Below are positions 29,171 through 38,490 of a stretch of 64,000 nucleotides of DNA, in pieces. The notes under the pieces are model-generated. The model ran no database searches. It saw only the letters and a list, made by a program, of their open reading frames with translations, and was not told where the DNA came from. The stretch comes from Bradyrhizobium sp. ORS 278 (GTDB lineage: Bacteria > Pseudomonadota > Alphaproteobacteria > Rhizobiales > Xanthobacteraceae): NCBI RefSeq assembly GCF_000026145.1, contig NC_009445.1, positions 4,402,001 through 4,466,000 of the forward strand. Direction: 5' to 3'. Each line of letters begins with the position of its first letter. Position 1 is the stretch's first letter. A program made the position numbers and the translations under genes.

Positions 29171-30400
29171 ATGCCCGTGCTCCCTCAATCTGCCAGTCGT
29201 CAGATCAGCTCGCGCACCAACGCCTGGCACGATCAGGCGCGAGCCGGTGCCGACGACGAGCCCGGCATGGCGCGCTCGCCGGATAGGCCGTTGAAGATCC
29301 TCCACGCAGTCCGAGCTCCGGTCGGCGGCATCTTTCGGCACATTCTCGACCTCGCCAATGGTCAAGTCGATCGCGGGCACGACGTCGGCATCGTGGCGGA
29401 CAGCCTGACGGGCGGCGAGCGCGCCGATGCGGCACTGGCGAAAATTGCGCCGCGCCTGAAGCTCGGTGTTCATCGCATTGCCATTCACCGCGAGCCGTGG
29501 CCAACGGACGTCATCGCCATCAGCCAATTCCAGCGTCTGTCGCGCCGGCTCGAACCGGACGTTCTGCACGGTCACGGCGCCAAGGCCGGCGCGTTCGTTC
29601 GCCTGCTCCGGCATCGGCCCGGCACCCTTCGGATCTACACGCCTCATGGCGGATCCCTGCACTATCCGCGGACTACGCTGAAGGGGGCGCTGTATGGGCA
29701 GCTCGAACGTGCGCTGATGAACCGCACCGACCTCTTCCTGTTCGAGAGCGTGTTCGCCCGCGACACCTATGAGCGCATGATCGGCCATCCGCAGGGCCTC
29801 GTGCATTGCGTCTTCAACGGTGTGACCGCCGGTGAATTCGACCCGGTCCCGCCGGCTGCGGATCAGACCGATCTCGCCTATGTCGGCGAGTTCCGGCACA
29901 TCAAGGGCGCCGACCTCCTGATCGACGCCGTCGCGCAGCTGCGCGCCAAGGGCCGGCCGCTGACGCTCACGCTCGGCGGCGACGGCGAGGAAATGAAGCG
30001 CCTCCAGGCTCAGGTCGAGCGGCTCGGACTGACATCCGCGGTGCGCTTCATCGGCCACGTGAGGGCCCGCGACGGCTTCGCCCAGGGGCGCCTGCTGGTC
30101 GTTCCGTCGCGCGGCGACTCCATGCCCTACGTCGTGATCGAGGCCGGTGCCGCCGGTGTCCCGATGATCGCGGCAAGGGTCGGCGGCATTCCCGAGATCT
30201 TCGGGCCGCAGAGCGAGTCGCTGTTCATGCCCGGCAACGCCGCCGCAATGGCCGACGCGATCGCGGCGGCCCTCGACGACCCCGCTACCGCGCAGCTGCG
30301 AGCAAAGGCGCTGCGCGAGCGCGTCTTCCAGCATTTTTCGCAGAAAGCCATGGTCGAGGGCGTGCTCGACAGCTACCGTGAAGCGTTTACCAAGACCTGA
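29171..30400 (+). CDS. Glycosyltransferase family 4
   Basis: GT-B-fold retaining glycosyltransferase of 409 residues. The N-terminal domain has the donor/acceptor loop PVGGIFRHILDLANG and the HGHGAKAG and TPHGGSLHY motifs; the C-terminal domain carries LGGDGEEMKRL and the GT4 signature PSRGDSMPYVVIEAGAAG with the Glu pair position, then RVGGIPEI. It probably adds one sugar to the lipid-linked repeat unit. ATG 29171 follows CGAGAG. It runs toward the phosphosugar transferase gene, 129 bp downstream. Confidence 0.9.
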   Translation: MPVLPQSASRQISSRTNAWHDQARAGADDEPGMARSPDRPLKILHAVRAPVGGIFRHILDLANGQVDRGHDVGIVADSLTGGERADAALAKIAPRLKLGVHRIAIHREPWPTDVIAISQFQRLSRRLEPDVLHGHGAKAGAFVRLLRHRPGTLRIYTPHGGSLHYPRTTLKGALYGQLERALMNRTDLFLFESVFARDTYERMIGHPQGLVHCVFNGVTAGEFDPVPPAADQTDLAYVGEFRHIKGADLLIDAVAQLRAKGRPLTLTLGGDGEEMKRLQAQVERLGLTSAVRFIGHVRARDGFAQGRLLVVPSRGDSMPYVVIEAGAAGVPMIAARVGGIPEIFGPQSESLFMPGNAAAMADAIAAALDDPATAQLRAKALRERVFQHFSQKAMVEGVLDSYREAFTKT

Positions 30401-30529
30401 CCTCATTTACCATCGCTAACCGTTTCTTCCGATTTGCCGCCTAATCCCGTCGGTAGGGAATTTCCCCCGGCGCTGTCTGCGCTTACATGATCATACATAC
30501 TAACAAACATAATCCGGGCTTGTAGAACT

Positions 30530-32083
30530 GTGGAACCGATCAACGCTCGCTCGATGCTGGATGCTGCCGCGGCCTCGGCCGCGTCGACCGTCGGAGCCGG
30601 ACAGCCGGCCATTGAAAGGCGTCGCCGCCTGTCGCCTGCTGCGCTGGCTGTCGCCAATCAGAAGGTTCACCGCGCTTACTCGCCAATCGTTCTCGCCGGC
30701 ATTGTGCGTATCACGGATTTTGTGCTGCTGAGCATCGTCGGCAGTGCGATCTATTTCGGCTATGTCGTGCCGCTCAGCGGCTTTCATTGGGAGTATCTCG
30801 TCGCGATCCTCGGTCTCGCCGTGAGCACCGTCGTCTGCTTCCAGGCCGCGGACATCTATCAGCTCCAGGTCTTCCGAGCCCAGGTGCGGCAGATGACCCG
30901 GATGATCTCCTCCTACTGCTTCGTGTTCCTGCTGTTCATCGGCCTCTCGTTCTTTGCCAAGATCGGCAGCGAAGTCTCGCGCCTGTGGCTTGCGGCCTTC
31001 TTCTTCGTCGGGCTTGGCGCGCTGATCGCGAGCCGCGTCGTGCTGCGCAACCTCATTCGCAGCTGGGCACGCCAGGGCCGCCTCGACCGCCGGACCATCA
31101 TCGTCGGCGCCGACCAGAGCGGCGAGGATCTGGTGCGAGCGCTGCGGGCGCAGGACGATTCCGAGATCGAGATCCTCGGCGTGTTCGATGATCGCAACGA
31201 CTCGCGCGCGCTCGATACCTGCGCCGGCGCACCGAAGCTCGGCAAGGTCGACGACATCGTCGAGTTCGCCCGCCGGACCCGCGTCGACCTCGTGCTGTTC
31301 GCGCTGCCGATCTCGGCCGAGACCCGCATCCTCGACATGCTGAAGAAGCTGTGGGTGCTGCCGGTCGATATCCGCCTCTCGGCCCACACCAACAAGCTCC
31401 GCTTCCGTCCTCGCTCCTATTCCTATCTCGGCGCGGTCCCCACGCTCGACGTGTTCGAAGCTCCGATCACCGATTGGGATCTGGTGATGAAACAGCTGTT
31501 CGATCGACTGGTCGGCAGCCTGATCCTGCTGCTTGCGCTTCCGGTCATGGCGCTCGTGGCACTCGCGATCAAGCTCGACAGCCCCGGCCCGGTGCTGTTC
31601 CGGCAGAAGCGGTTCGGCTTCAACAACGAGCGGATCGACGTCTTCAAGTTTCGCTCCCTCTATCACCATCAGGCCGATCCGAACGCATCCAAGGTGGTGA
31701 CCAAGAATGATCCGCGCGTCACCCGCGTCGGCCGCTTCATCCGCAAGACCAGCCTCGACGAGTTGCCGCAACTCTTCAACGTCGTCTTCAAGGGCAATCT
31801 CTCCCTCGTCGGACCCAGACCACATGCCGTGCAGGGCAAGCTGCAGAACCGGATGTTCGACGAGGCCGTCGACGGCTACTTTGCCCGCCATCGTGTCAAA
31901 CCCGGGATCACCGGCTGGGCGCAGATCAATGGTTGGCGCGGCGAGATCGACAACGAGGAAAAGATCCAGAAGCGCGTCGAATTGGACCTCTATTACATCG
32001 AGAACTGGTCCGTGCTGTTCGACCTCTACATCCTGTTGAAGACGCCACTGGCGCTGATGACCAGGAGCGAGAACGCTTACTGA
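30530..32083 (+). CDS. Undecaprenyl-phosphate sugar-1-phosphate transferase (WcaJ/ExoY type)
   Basis: Initiating enzyme that loads the first sugar phosphate on undecaprenyl phosphate. The 517 residues hold four or five N-terminal helices, a CoA-binding-like Rossmann domain (about 180-300, [14 protein letters not shown]), and the catalytic bac_transf domain (about 320-515). That domain carries [31 protein letters not shown] and LVGPRPHA, all characteristic. The length fits polytopic WcaJ-like proteins. The start is GTG 30530; an ATG 24 bases later is possible. It is followed by the ligase-like gene on the same strand. Confidence 0.93.
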   Translation: MEPINARSMLDAAAASAASTVGAGQPAIERRRRLSPAALAVANQKVHRAYSPIVLAGIVRITDFVLLSIVGSAIYFGYVVPLSGFHWEYLVAILGLAVSTVVCFQAADIYQLQVFRAQVRQMTRMISSYCFVFLLFIGLSFFAKIGSEVSRLWLAAFFFVGLGALIASRVVLRNLIRSWARQGRLDRRTIIVGADQSGEDLVRALRAQDDSEIEILGVFDDRNDSRALDTCAGAPKLGKVDDIVEFARRTRVDLVLFALPISAETRILDMLKKLWVLPVDIRLSAHTNKLRFRPRSYSYLGAVPTLDVFEAPITDWDLVMKQLFDRLVGSLILLLALPVMALVALAIKLDSPGPVLFRQKRFGFNNERIDVFKFRSLYHHQADPNASKVVTKNDPRVTRVGRFIRKTSLDELPQLFNVVFKGNLSLVGPRPHAVQGKLQNRMFDEAVDGYFARHRVKPGITGWAQINGWRGEIDNEEKIQKRVELDLYYIENWSVLFDLYILLKTPLALMTRSENAY

Positions 32084-32176
32084 TGTCAGGGATCCGGAGC
32101 GAGCATCAGCCCGCTTCGTGCGTGTGATTGGCGGACCCCGCCAATCGTTGCGTATGAGTGTGAGTGTGAGTTCGTA

Positions 32177-33448
32177 ATGGCGTACACGGCCGCGGCCGGA
32201 GAGTTTGCGTCGAGGCCGATCGCTCCTCCGGGCGTGATCGGCCTCCAGCGCGCGCTCGTCTGGCTGATCGGGGCCGCCGGCGCCATCGTGTTCATCGAAC
32301 CGAGCCCGTACGAGCTCGTCACGCTCGCCTCCGCCGCGGTCTTCGTCGCGACCGGGATCAGGTTGCGCGCCGTATTTCTTTTTCTCCTTCTTCTCCTCTT
32401 CCTGATCAATCTCGGCTACACGGTCAGCGCCGTACCGCTGCTGGACGACTCCAAGATCGCAAGCTGGATCGCGACCTCCTGGTACATGGCGGTCACGGCG
32501 CTGCTGCTGGCCATGGTCACGGCAGAAGATACCGCCGCGCGCCTCGATATGCTCCGGCGTGGCCTCGTCATGGGCGGCGCGATGGCCGGTCTTGCTGGCA
32601 TTGCCGGCTACTTTCATCTCGTGCCCGGCGGCACCGACCTCCTTACGCTGTATGGCCGCGCACGCGGCACGTTCAAGGATCCGAACGTGCTCGGCGCGTT
32701 CCTGATCCTGCCGGCGCTGCTGGCGCTGCAGAACGTGGTCACTGCGCGCCTCGCCGCGACGATGCGGGCGAGCTTCGCGCTCGGCATCATGGCGCTCGCC
32801 ATCCTGCTCGCGTTTTCGCGCGCGGCCTGGGGCGGCCTCGTGCTCACCGCCGCCTTCATGCTGGTGCTGATGGTGCTCACCAGCCAGACCCGGGGCGAGC
32901 GGTCGCGCATCATCGTCATGACGCTCGCCGCGGCGGTCGCGGGGGTCGTCCTGATCGGCATTCTGCTCTCCATCGACTCCATCGCCGACATGTTCAAGCA
33001 GCGGGCGAGCTTCGACCAGAGCTACGACGAGGGCCGCTTCGGCCGCTTCGGCCGTCACATCCTCGGCGCCGACATGGCGCTCGATCTGCCGTTCGGGATC
33101 GGACCGTTGCAGTTCCACAACTACTTTCCCGAGGACACACACAACTCCTATCTCAACGCCTTCATGTCCGGCGGCTGGCTGTCCGGCATCTGCTATCCCG
33201 CGCTCGTCTTCACCACCGTCATTCTCGGCTTCCGCTACCTGTTCGCGCGCGTGCCGTGGCAGCGCACCTACATCGCCGTGTTCTCCGCGTTCCTCGGCAC
33301 CGTCGGCGAGAGCTTCATCATCGACACCGACCATTGGCGCCACTTCTTCCTGATGCTCGGCACGATGTGGGGCATGATCGCCGCCACCCGCGCACACCAG
33401 GCGGAGGCGAGCCGATCAGCATCGATCGGCTCGCACGCGGTCTCCTAA
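32177..33448 (+). CDS. O-antigen ligase/polymerase-like membrane protein (Wzy/ExoQ type)
   Basis: Polytopic protein of 423 residues with about eleven membrane helices. The long periplasmic loop near 265-325 holds GIGPLQFHNYFPEDTHNSYL, which includes the His motif (THNSYL) typical of O-antigen ligases and polymerases. In this cluster it most likely polymerises the repeat unit made on undecaprenyl diphosphate. No flippase (Wzx) gene is visible in the window. Its stop shares CTAA (33445-33448) with the opposite-strand reductase-like gene. Confidence 0.85.
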   Translation: MAYTAAAGEFASRPIAPPGVIGLQRALVWLIGAAGAIVFIEPSPYELVTLASAAVFVATGIRLRAVFLFLLLLLFLINLGYTVSAVPLLDDSKIASWIATSWYMAVTALLLAMVTAEDTAARLDMLRRGLVMGGAMAGLAGIAGYFHLVPGGTDLLTLYGRARGTFKDPNVLGAFLILPALLALQNVVTARLAATMRASFALGIMALAILLAFSRAAWGGLVLTAAFMLVLMVLTSQTRGERSRIIVMTLAAAVAGVVLIGILLSIDSIADMFKQRASFDQSYDEGRFGRFGRHILGADMALDLPFGIGPLQFHNYFPEDTHNSYLNAFMSGGWLSGICYPALVFTTVILGFRYLFARVPWQRTYIAVFSAFLGTVGESFIIDTDHWRHFFLMLGTMWGMIAATRAHQAEASRSASIGSHAVS

Positions 33449-34623
33449 TCCTCCACCGTGAACGTCAGGCCGGCATTGTCGACCAGACGCTTGATCAGGC
33501 TGTCCTGCAGCGCGGCGCCCGGGGTCCAGAAGCCGCCCTTCACACTGGCGCCATCGCGCAAAAGGCCGATGGCGCATTCGCTGATCATCTTCGAGGTGGA
33601 GCCGTAGCCGGGATCGCGGTCGCCCTTGACGGTGGCGCGGACCTGGCGGCCGTCGGGGCCGATCGCGACAAAGAGGATGTTGTAGTAGCCGTTGTCGCGC
33701 TCCTCCTTGGAGGGGCCCTCGCCCGGCTTCGGCGCGTTCGGGCCGGTTTTCTCGGCATTCGCCGCCATCACCTTCTTGGCGTTGGCCTCGCCCTTCTCGC
33801 CCGCACCTGTCAGCACCATCTCGTCGTAGACGAAGTCCTGGCCGTAGGGGAAACCCATCAGCATGTTGGAGCGGTGGACGTTGCGGGTGTTGATCAGCGC
33901 CATCATGAAAGGCGCCGCCCAGGATTGCAGATCCTCCTCATAAACAGGCTTGTTGCCGGCCGGCTGCTTGGGGCCCTTGAAGCCCGGCGTCAGCGCGAAG
34001 AAATCCTTCAGGATCGCCACCAGGCTGAGATCCTGGGCCACCGCATCGAAGGTCGCCTTGGCGCTCGCGGCCGTGCCGCCCGACAGCGTGCCGCTCATGC
34101 CGCGGACGCGGCCCTTCACGCGGGCGGCCGGGGCGCCGAGGACCTTTTTCGCCTGCTGCTGAACGAAGTAGACGCCGAGCTCGAACGGCACGGAATCGAA
34201 GCCGCAGGAGAACACGATGCGGGCGCCGCTCTGTTCGGCGGTCGCCTGGTGCTTGTCGATCATCTGCCGCATCCACACCGGCTCGCCGCAGAGATCGACG
34301 TAGTCTGTGCCGGTTTCGGCGCAGAGCGCGACCAGTTCGTTGCCATAGAGCTGATAGGGACCGACGGTGGTGAGCACCAGCCTGGTCTGCGCCACCATGG
34401 CTTTCAACGATGCAGGATTCGATGCATCGGCCGCGATCAGCGGCGTGTCGGCCGGCGCGCCGATCTCGTCGCGCACGGCGGCGAGCTTGTCCAGGCTCCG
34501 GCCGGCCATCGCCCAGCGCAGCGAGCCGTCGTGGCGATACTGCGTAGCAAGATATTCGGCGACGAGCTTGCCCGTGAAGCCGGTGGCGCCGTAGACGACG
34601 AGGTCGAACTTGGATGACGTCAT
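33445..34623 (-). CDS. Saccharopine dehydrogenase-family (trans-acting enoyl reductase-like) protein
   Basis: NAD(P)-binding protein of 392 residues. VVYGATGFTGKLVAEYL is the Rossmann loop at residue 10, AMAGRSLDKL follows, and YVDLCGEPVWMR and CGFDSVPFELGV are conserved in the saccharopine-dehydrogenase-like oxidoreductases that include mycobacterial trans-acting enoyl reductase. The substrate is unknown. A family 2 repeat lies just upstream of its start. Confidence 0.85.
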   Translation of the reverse strand: MTSSKFDLVVYGATGFTGKLVAEYLATQYRHDGSLRWAMAGRSLDKLAAVRDEIGAPADTPLIAADASNPASLKAMVAQTRLVLTTVGPYQLYGNELVALCAETGTDYVDLCGEPVWMRQMIDKHQATAEQSGARIVFSCGFDSVPFELGVYFVQQQAKKVLGAPAARVKGRVRGMSGTLSGGTAASAKATFDAVAQDLSLVAILKDFFALTPGFKGPKQPAGNKPVYEEDLQSWAAPFMMALINTRNVHRSNMLMGFPYGQDFVYDEMVLTGAGEKGEANAKKVMAANAEKTGPNAPKPGEGPSKEERDNGYYNILFVAIGPDGRQVRATVKGDRDPGYGSTSKMISECAIGLLRDGASVKGGFWTPGAALQDSLIKRLVDNAGLTFTVED

Positions 34624-34660
34624 TCTTGTTCCCTGGAGATCAGCTGCAAAACGGTTGCCC

Positions 34661-34736
34661 CGTCATTGCGGGCAAAGCGAAGCAATCCAGGGCGGGGGAC
34701 GGGACTCTGGATTGCTTCGCTTCGCTCGCAATGACG
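34661..34736. repeat. Dispersed inverted repeat, family 2, copy c
   Basis: CGTCATTGCGGGCAAAGCGA left arm and CGCTTCGCTCGCAATGACG right arm. It ends five bases before the stop codon of the DUF169 gene, which reads toward it. Confidence 0.88.
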
Positions 34737-34741
34737 ATCAT

Positions 34742-35527
34742 CTATTTCTTCCGATACGACACGCTCATGCCGGCACGGACATCGTTCTGGATGCCGTAAG
34801 GCGCGATCGGGTAGCGCAGGCCGTTCTTCGCGAGTTGCTTCATCCCGGCGATCGCCTTGGCGAGATCAGCCGGTTTCAGCGCCATCAGCATTTCCTCATC
34901 CGGCACGCCGCCATAGCGGCGCTCGGCGAAGCACGGCAGCGACAGGCTGGGCTCGCCGGTTTTCAGCGCGCGCCCCCAGGAGTCGGCGCAGGCCGTCTCG
35001 CCGACGACACCCCATTCGAACTTCTTGTAGCCGACATATTGCAGACCATTGATCAGGATGATCATCTGGCCCGGCGTCGCATAGACAAGGCAGATGTCGG
35101 GCGGATCGAGCCGGCCGCTGGCCAGCGGACTGACCGCCATCGCCTGATAGCGGCCGAACGGGACGACGTCGAGCGCCTCCTGGCGCTTGCGCGCATCCTC
35201 CGCGGTGCCATGCCAGACGCCGACGTAACCCTGACCGCTGAGCCAGCTGTCGTCCTGCGGGCCAAGTCCGATCACGGCGCGGCATTGGGCGCCAACCAGG
35301 TCGTCGCCGGTGATGCCGACGGTCCAGCCGAGCCGCGCGGCCATGCTGACGATCTGGTCCGTGGTGTGCACCGCGTTGGGCCTGCGGATCTTCTCGACCG
35401 CTTCCATGTCCTCGACGCGGGCGAACATCTTGATGCCGATCACGGTCGTCTTCAGCCGCAGCAAGGCATTGAGATCGGCGACGATCGCCGCCAGATCGAG
35501 CCGTTCGGAGGCGTTCGTCTGCTGCAT
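34742..35527 (-). CDS. DUF169 family protein
   Basis: Protein of 261 residues of the DUF169/COG2043 group, function unknown. The central motif LVYATPGQMIILINGLQYV and the Cys-bearing GETACADSWGRAL and SLPCFAERRYGG are conserved in the family. Members often sit near redox or one-carbon genes, which is not obvious here. ATG 35527 follows GGGAGGGAGC; the frame extends 16 residues upstream but lacks a ribosome site there. Confidence 0.83.
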   Translation of the reverse strand: MQQTNASERLDLAAIVADLNALLRLKTTVIGIKMFARVEDMEAVEKIRRPNAVHTTDQIVSMAARLGWTVGITGDDLVGAQCRAVIGLGPQDDSWLSGQGYVGVWHGTAEDARKRQEALDVVPFGRYQAMAVSPLASGRLDPPDICLVYATPGQMIILINGLQYVGYKKFEWGVVGETACADSWGRALKTGEPSLSLPCFAERRYGGVPDEEMLMALKPADLAKAIAGMKQLAKNGLRYPIAPYGIQNDVRAGMSVSYRKK

Positions 35528-35727
35528 GTGGCGCTCCCTCCCTGTCGCACGGTCTGAGCCCGCGTCGCATGTCATTGCGAGGCGTGGTTCGACTTCGGGG
35601 CGCTTGTTAGACGCTCGCGGCCCGGGAGGCCAGCCCCTCTGCCCCCCGAGTTCGCCTGCCTACCATGATCCTTCTCGATCCCCCAGGAATCACTTATGAA
35701 TTTCCCATCTCCAGCCAGGATCGAGCG

Positions 35728-37575
35728 ATGGGCCGCAGTGACCGGAACAAGGGCGCGGACAGCGCGAAGCCCGGCCCGAAAGCGCCGCCGCCGGTGTCGG
35801 CGGGCGTTCTGTACGAGGCCGGTCTGCAGCATCTCGGAAGCGGCCGTCTGCTCGACGCCCAGATGTGTTGCGAACAGGCGCTCGCGACCGACCCGAACCA
35901 CGCCGACAGCCTCGCGCTGATGGGCATCATCGCCCTGCAGACCGGCCAGCACGACCATGCGGTGGCATGGTTCTCGCGTGCCATCCGGCAGAACCCGAAG
36001 ATCGACTATCTCACCAGCCTCGGCTTCACGCTCAAGCAGATGGGCCGGCTCGATGACGCGCTCGCGGTGTTCGACAAGGCGATCCAGCTCAAGCCGGACG
36101 ATGCCGAATTGTGGAAGCATATGGGCGGCGTGCTGCTCGCGCAGAATCGCGGTGCCGACGCGCTGCTGAGCTATCAGCATGCGCTGAAGATCAATCCCGC
36201 GCATCGGGAAGCGGCCTGGCAGTGCGGGCTGCTGCTGCAAGAGGGGCAGCGCGACGAAGAGGCGGTGCACGCGTTCACGCTGTGCCTTGCGCAGCAGCCG
36301 ACCGATGTGCCCTCGTTGCAGATGCGCGCCAGATCCTTTCGGAGGCTGCGGCGCTACGACGACTGCCTCGCCGATTGTCAACGGGCCCGGACGCTGGCAC
36401 CGGACGATCCGCTCACCTGCAACAATCTCGGCGACGCCTTCGTCTGTCTGCGCCGTTACGAAGAGGCGCTCGTCTGGTTCGACAGGGCGCTGGCGCTGCG
36501 GCCAGGCTTCGTCGACGTGCTGCTGAACAGGGGCTTTGCGCTGCTGCAACTGTTGCGCTTCGAGGAGGCTGCCACTGTCTACCGCGACATCCTCGCGCGC
36601 GAGCCCGACAATGCCAAGGCGGCCTGGCAGCTCGCACATGTCGAGCTGCAATGCGGCAACTACCAGGCAGGCTGGGCGCGACGCGAGGCGCGCTGGGCCA
36701 TGCCCGATTTTTCGCCCGACTATCCGCGCTTCTCGCAGCCGAAATGGCTGGGGAGGGAGGATATCGCCGGCAGGACCATCCTGATCGAGGAGGATGAAGG
36801 CTTCGGCGACAACATCCAGTTCGCGCGCTATCTGCCGATGGTCGCGGCCCGCAGCGCCAAGGTGATCCTGGTGGTGCGCGAGCCGCTGCGACAGCTGATG
36901 GCAGGCGTCGAAGGCGTGTCGCAGTGCCTCGCCTTCACGCCGGATTTGCAGCGGCCGGCCTTCGACATGCATTGCCCGATCATGAGCCTGCCGCTCGCGT
37001 TCGGCACCACGCTCGAGACCATCCCGCCAGCCGGCTACCTGCCGCCTCTGCCGGCTGATCGTGTCGCAGCCTGGGAGCAGCGACTGGGATCGCACGACCG
37101 GCTGCGGGTCGGCCTCGTCTGGTCCGGTAACCCGCACCAGGCCAATGACAGCAACCGCTCGATGCCCCTGTCGACGCTGCTGCCGCTGCTCGAGGTCGAG
37201 GCGGACTTCATCAGCCTGCAGAAAGAGCTGCGGCCGGCCGACAAGGCGCTGCTCGCACAAGAGAGAAAAATCCGCGACGTCACCGCTGATCTCACCGATT
37301 TCGCCGAGACGGCGGCTCTCATGACCTGTCTCGACGTCGTCGTGACGGTCTGCACCAGCGCCGCGCATCTCGCCGCGACCCTGGGACGGCCGACCTGGAT
37401 CATGCTGCCCTACCTCGCCGACTGGCGCTGGCTCCGGGATCGAGAGGATAGTCCGTGGTATCCGAGCGCGCGGCTGTTCCGGCAGGATGCCGGCCGCCGC
37501 TTTGAGCCGGTCGTCGCGCGCGTGCGGGGCGAGCTGGCGGCGAAGGCGGCGACTCTCATTCAGCCGCGCGTTTAA
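35728..37575 (+). CDS. TPR protein with glycosyltransferase-like C-terminal domain
   Basis: Protein of 615 residues. About eight tetratricopeptide repeats fill 25-300 (for example LGFTLKQMGRLDDALAVFDK). The C-terminal half (about 340-610) is a GT-B-like domain with EEDEGFGDNIQFARYLP, VGLVWSGNP, TSAAHLAATLGRPTWIMLP and RDSPWYP-type residues, a combination common in alphaproteobacteria near surface polysaccharide genes. It may glycosylate proteins or sugars. ATG 35728 follows AGGATCGAGCG; an ATG at 35665 is possible but lacks a ribosome site. Its stop overlaps the YdcF gene stop by TTAA. Confidence 0.82.
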   Translation: MGRSDRNKGADSAKPGPKAPPPVSAGVLYEAGLQHLGSGRLLDAQMCCEQALATDPNHADSLALMGIIALQTGQHDHAVAWFSRAIRQNPKIDYLTSLGFTLKQMGRLDDALAVFDKAIQLKPDDAELWKHMGGVLLAQNRGADALLSYQHALKINPAHREAAWQCGLLLQEGQRDEEAVHAFTLCLAQQPTDVPSLQMRARSFRRLRRYDDCLADCQRARTLAPDDPLTCNNLGDAFVCLRRYEEALVWFDRALALRPGFVDVLLNRGFALLQLLRFEEAATVYRDILAREPDNAKAAWQLAHVELQCGNYQAGWARREARWAMPDFSPDYPRFSQPKWLGREDIAGRTILIEEDEGFGDNIQFARYLPMVAARSAKVILVVREPLRQLMAGVEGVSQCLAFTPDLQRPAFDMHCPIMSLPLAFGTTLETIPPAGYLPPLPADRVAAWEQRLGSHDRLRVGLVWSGNPHQANDSNRSMPLSTLLPLLEVEADFISLQKELRPADKALLAQERKIRDVTADLTDFAETAALMTCLDVVVTVCTSAAHLAATLGRPTWIMLPYLADWRWLRDREDSPWYPSARLFRQDAGRRFEPVVARVRGELAAKAATLIQPRV

Positions 37576-38360
37576 GTCGGACCGGGAAATAAGTCGTCGG
37601 TGCGTCCGCGAAGACGGTAGGCCACGAGCCCGACCCATTCGCGCACGGCGATGTCGGCACGACGAAGGCCTTGGAGCGAGACGCCGTCGAAGTCGAGCAC
37701 GCGGCCGACCCGCCAGTCCACCGGATAAGGCTCGACCGGGAATCCCGCCTTCCGGAACAGTCCGACCGAGCGCGGCATGTGATAGGCCGAGGTCACCAGC
37801 AGCCAGCGCTCGCCCGGCTTGGGCGCGATCATCGCTTTCGAGAAGATCGCGTTCTCGTAGGTGTTGCGCGACTGCCGCTCGAGCAGCAGCCGCTGCTTGG
37901 CGACCCCCAGGCTTTCCAGGATCTCGGCGCCGACATCGGCCTCCTTGGCGTCCGTCGCGATCAGGTTGGCGCTTCCGCCCGTGAACAGGACGCGGGCATT
38001 CGGATAGCGCCGCGCCAGCACCGCCGCCTGGATCACCCGGTCTGCGCCGGCCACCGTCACCGGCATGCCGTATATCGCCGACAGATCGGAATCGACCGGA
38101 CCGCCGAGCACGATGATGCCGTCCGGCGCCCCCTTGGCCGGATCCCATTTCGGAAACCGGCTCTCCAGCGGGTAGAGCATCAGACTGCCAAGCGGCGTCA
38201 GGCCGACGATCGCGAGCAGCAGCATCGCCGACGCCACGAGCCTGCGACCCAGCACGGCAAACCGCGTCAGCATCAGGATGGCGCCGAGGAGACCGAGCGC
38301 AATCATGAAATTGGTCGGCAGTGCCAGGAGGCCGAGCGTCTTGGACAGGACGAAGAACAT
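37572..38360 (-). CDS. YdcF/ElyC family (DUF218) envelope protein
   Basis: DUF218 protein of 262 residues, with two N-terminal membrane helices (about 3-20 and 35-60) and a soluble domain starting DGIIVLGGPVDSDL. ARVLFTGGSANLI, SRNTYENAIFS and LVTSAYHMPRSVGLFRKAG are the conserved blocks. ElyC, an E. coli relative, affects peptidoglycan synthesis and lipid carrier metabolism. ATG 38360 is chosen because the membrane helix begins there. Confidence 0.85.
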   Translation of the reverse strand: MFFVLSKTLGLLALPTNFMIALGLLGAILMLTRFAVLGRRLVASAMLLLAIVGLTPLGSLMLYPLESRFPKWDPAKGAPDGIIVLGGPVDSDLSAIYGMPVTVAGADRVIQAAVLARRYPNARVLFTGGSANLIATDAKEADVGAEILESLGVAKQRLLLERQSRNTYENAIFSKAMIAPKPGERWLLVTSAYHMPRSVGLFRKAGFPVEPYPVDWRVGRVLDFDGVSLQGLRRADIAVREWVGLVAYRLRGRTDDLFPGPT

Positions 38361-38490
38361 TCCGGGCTCCGGCGCGGGGTGAGATCTTACGGCCGCCCTC
38401 ATACACGAGAGCCGGCATGCGTTGCCATCTCTCTGCGAACGCCGTGTGATGCGCTATGCTCAGGCCCGAACCGGCACGAATGAGAGGATC

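Noticed and set aside
30500..33397. Open frame of about 965 codons antisense to the polysaccharide genes
   Set aside because: The opposite strand encodes two recognisable membrane enzymes; the antisense product has no domain.
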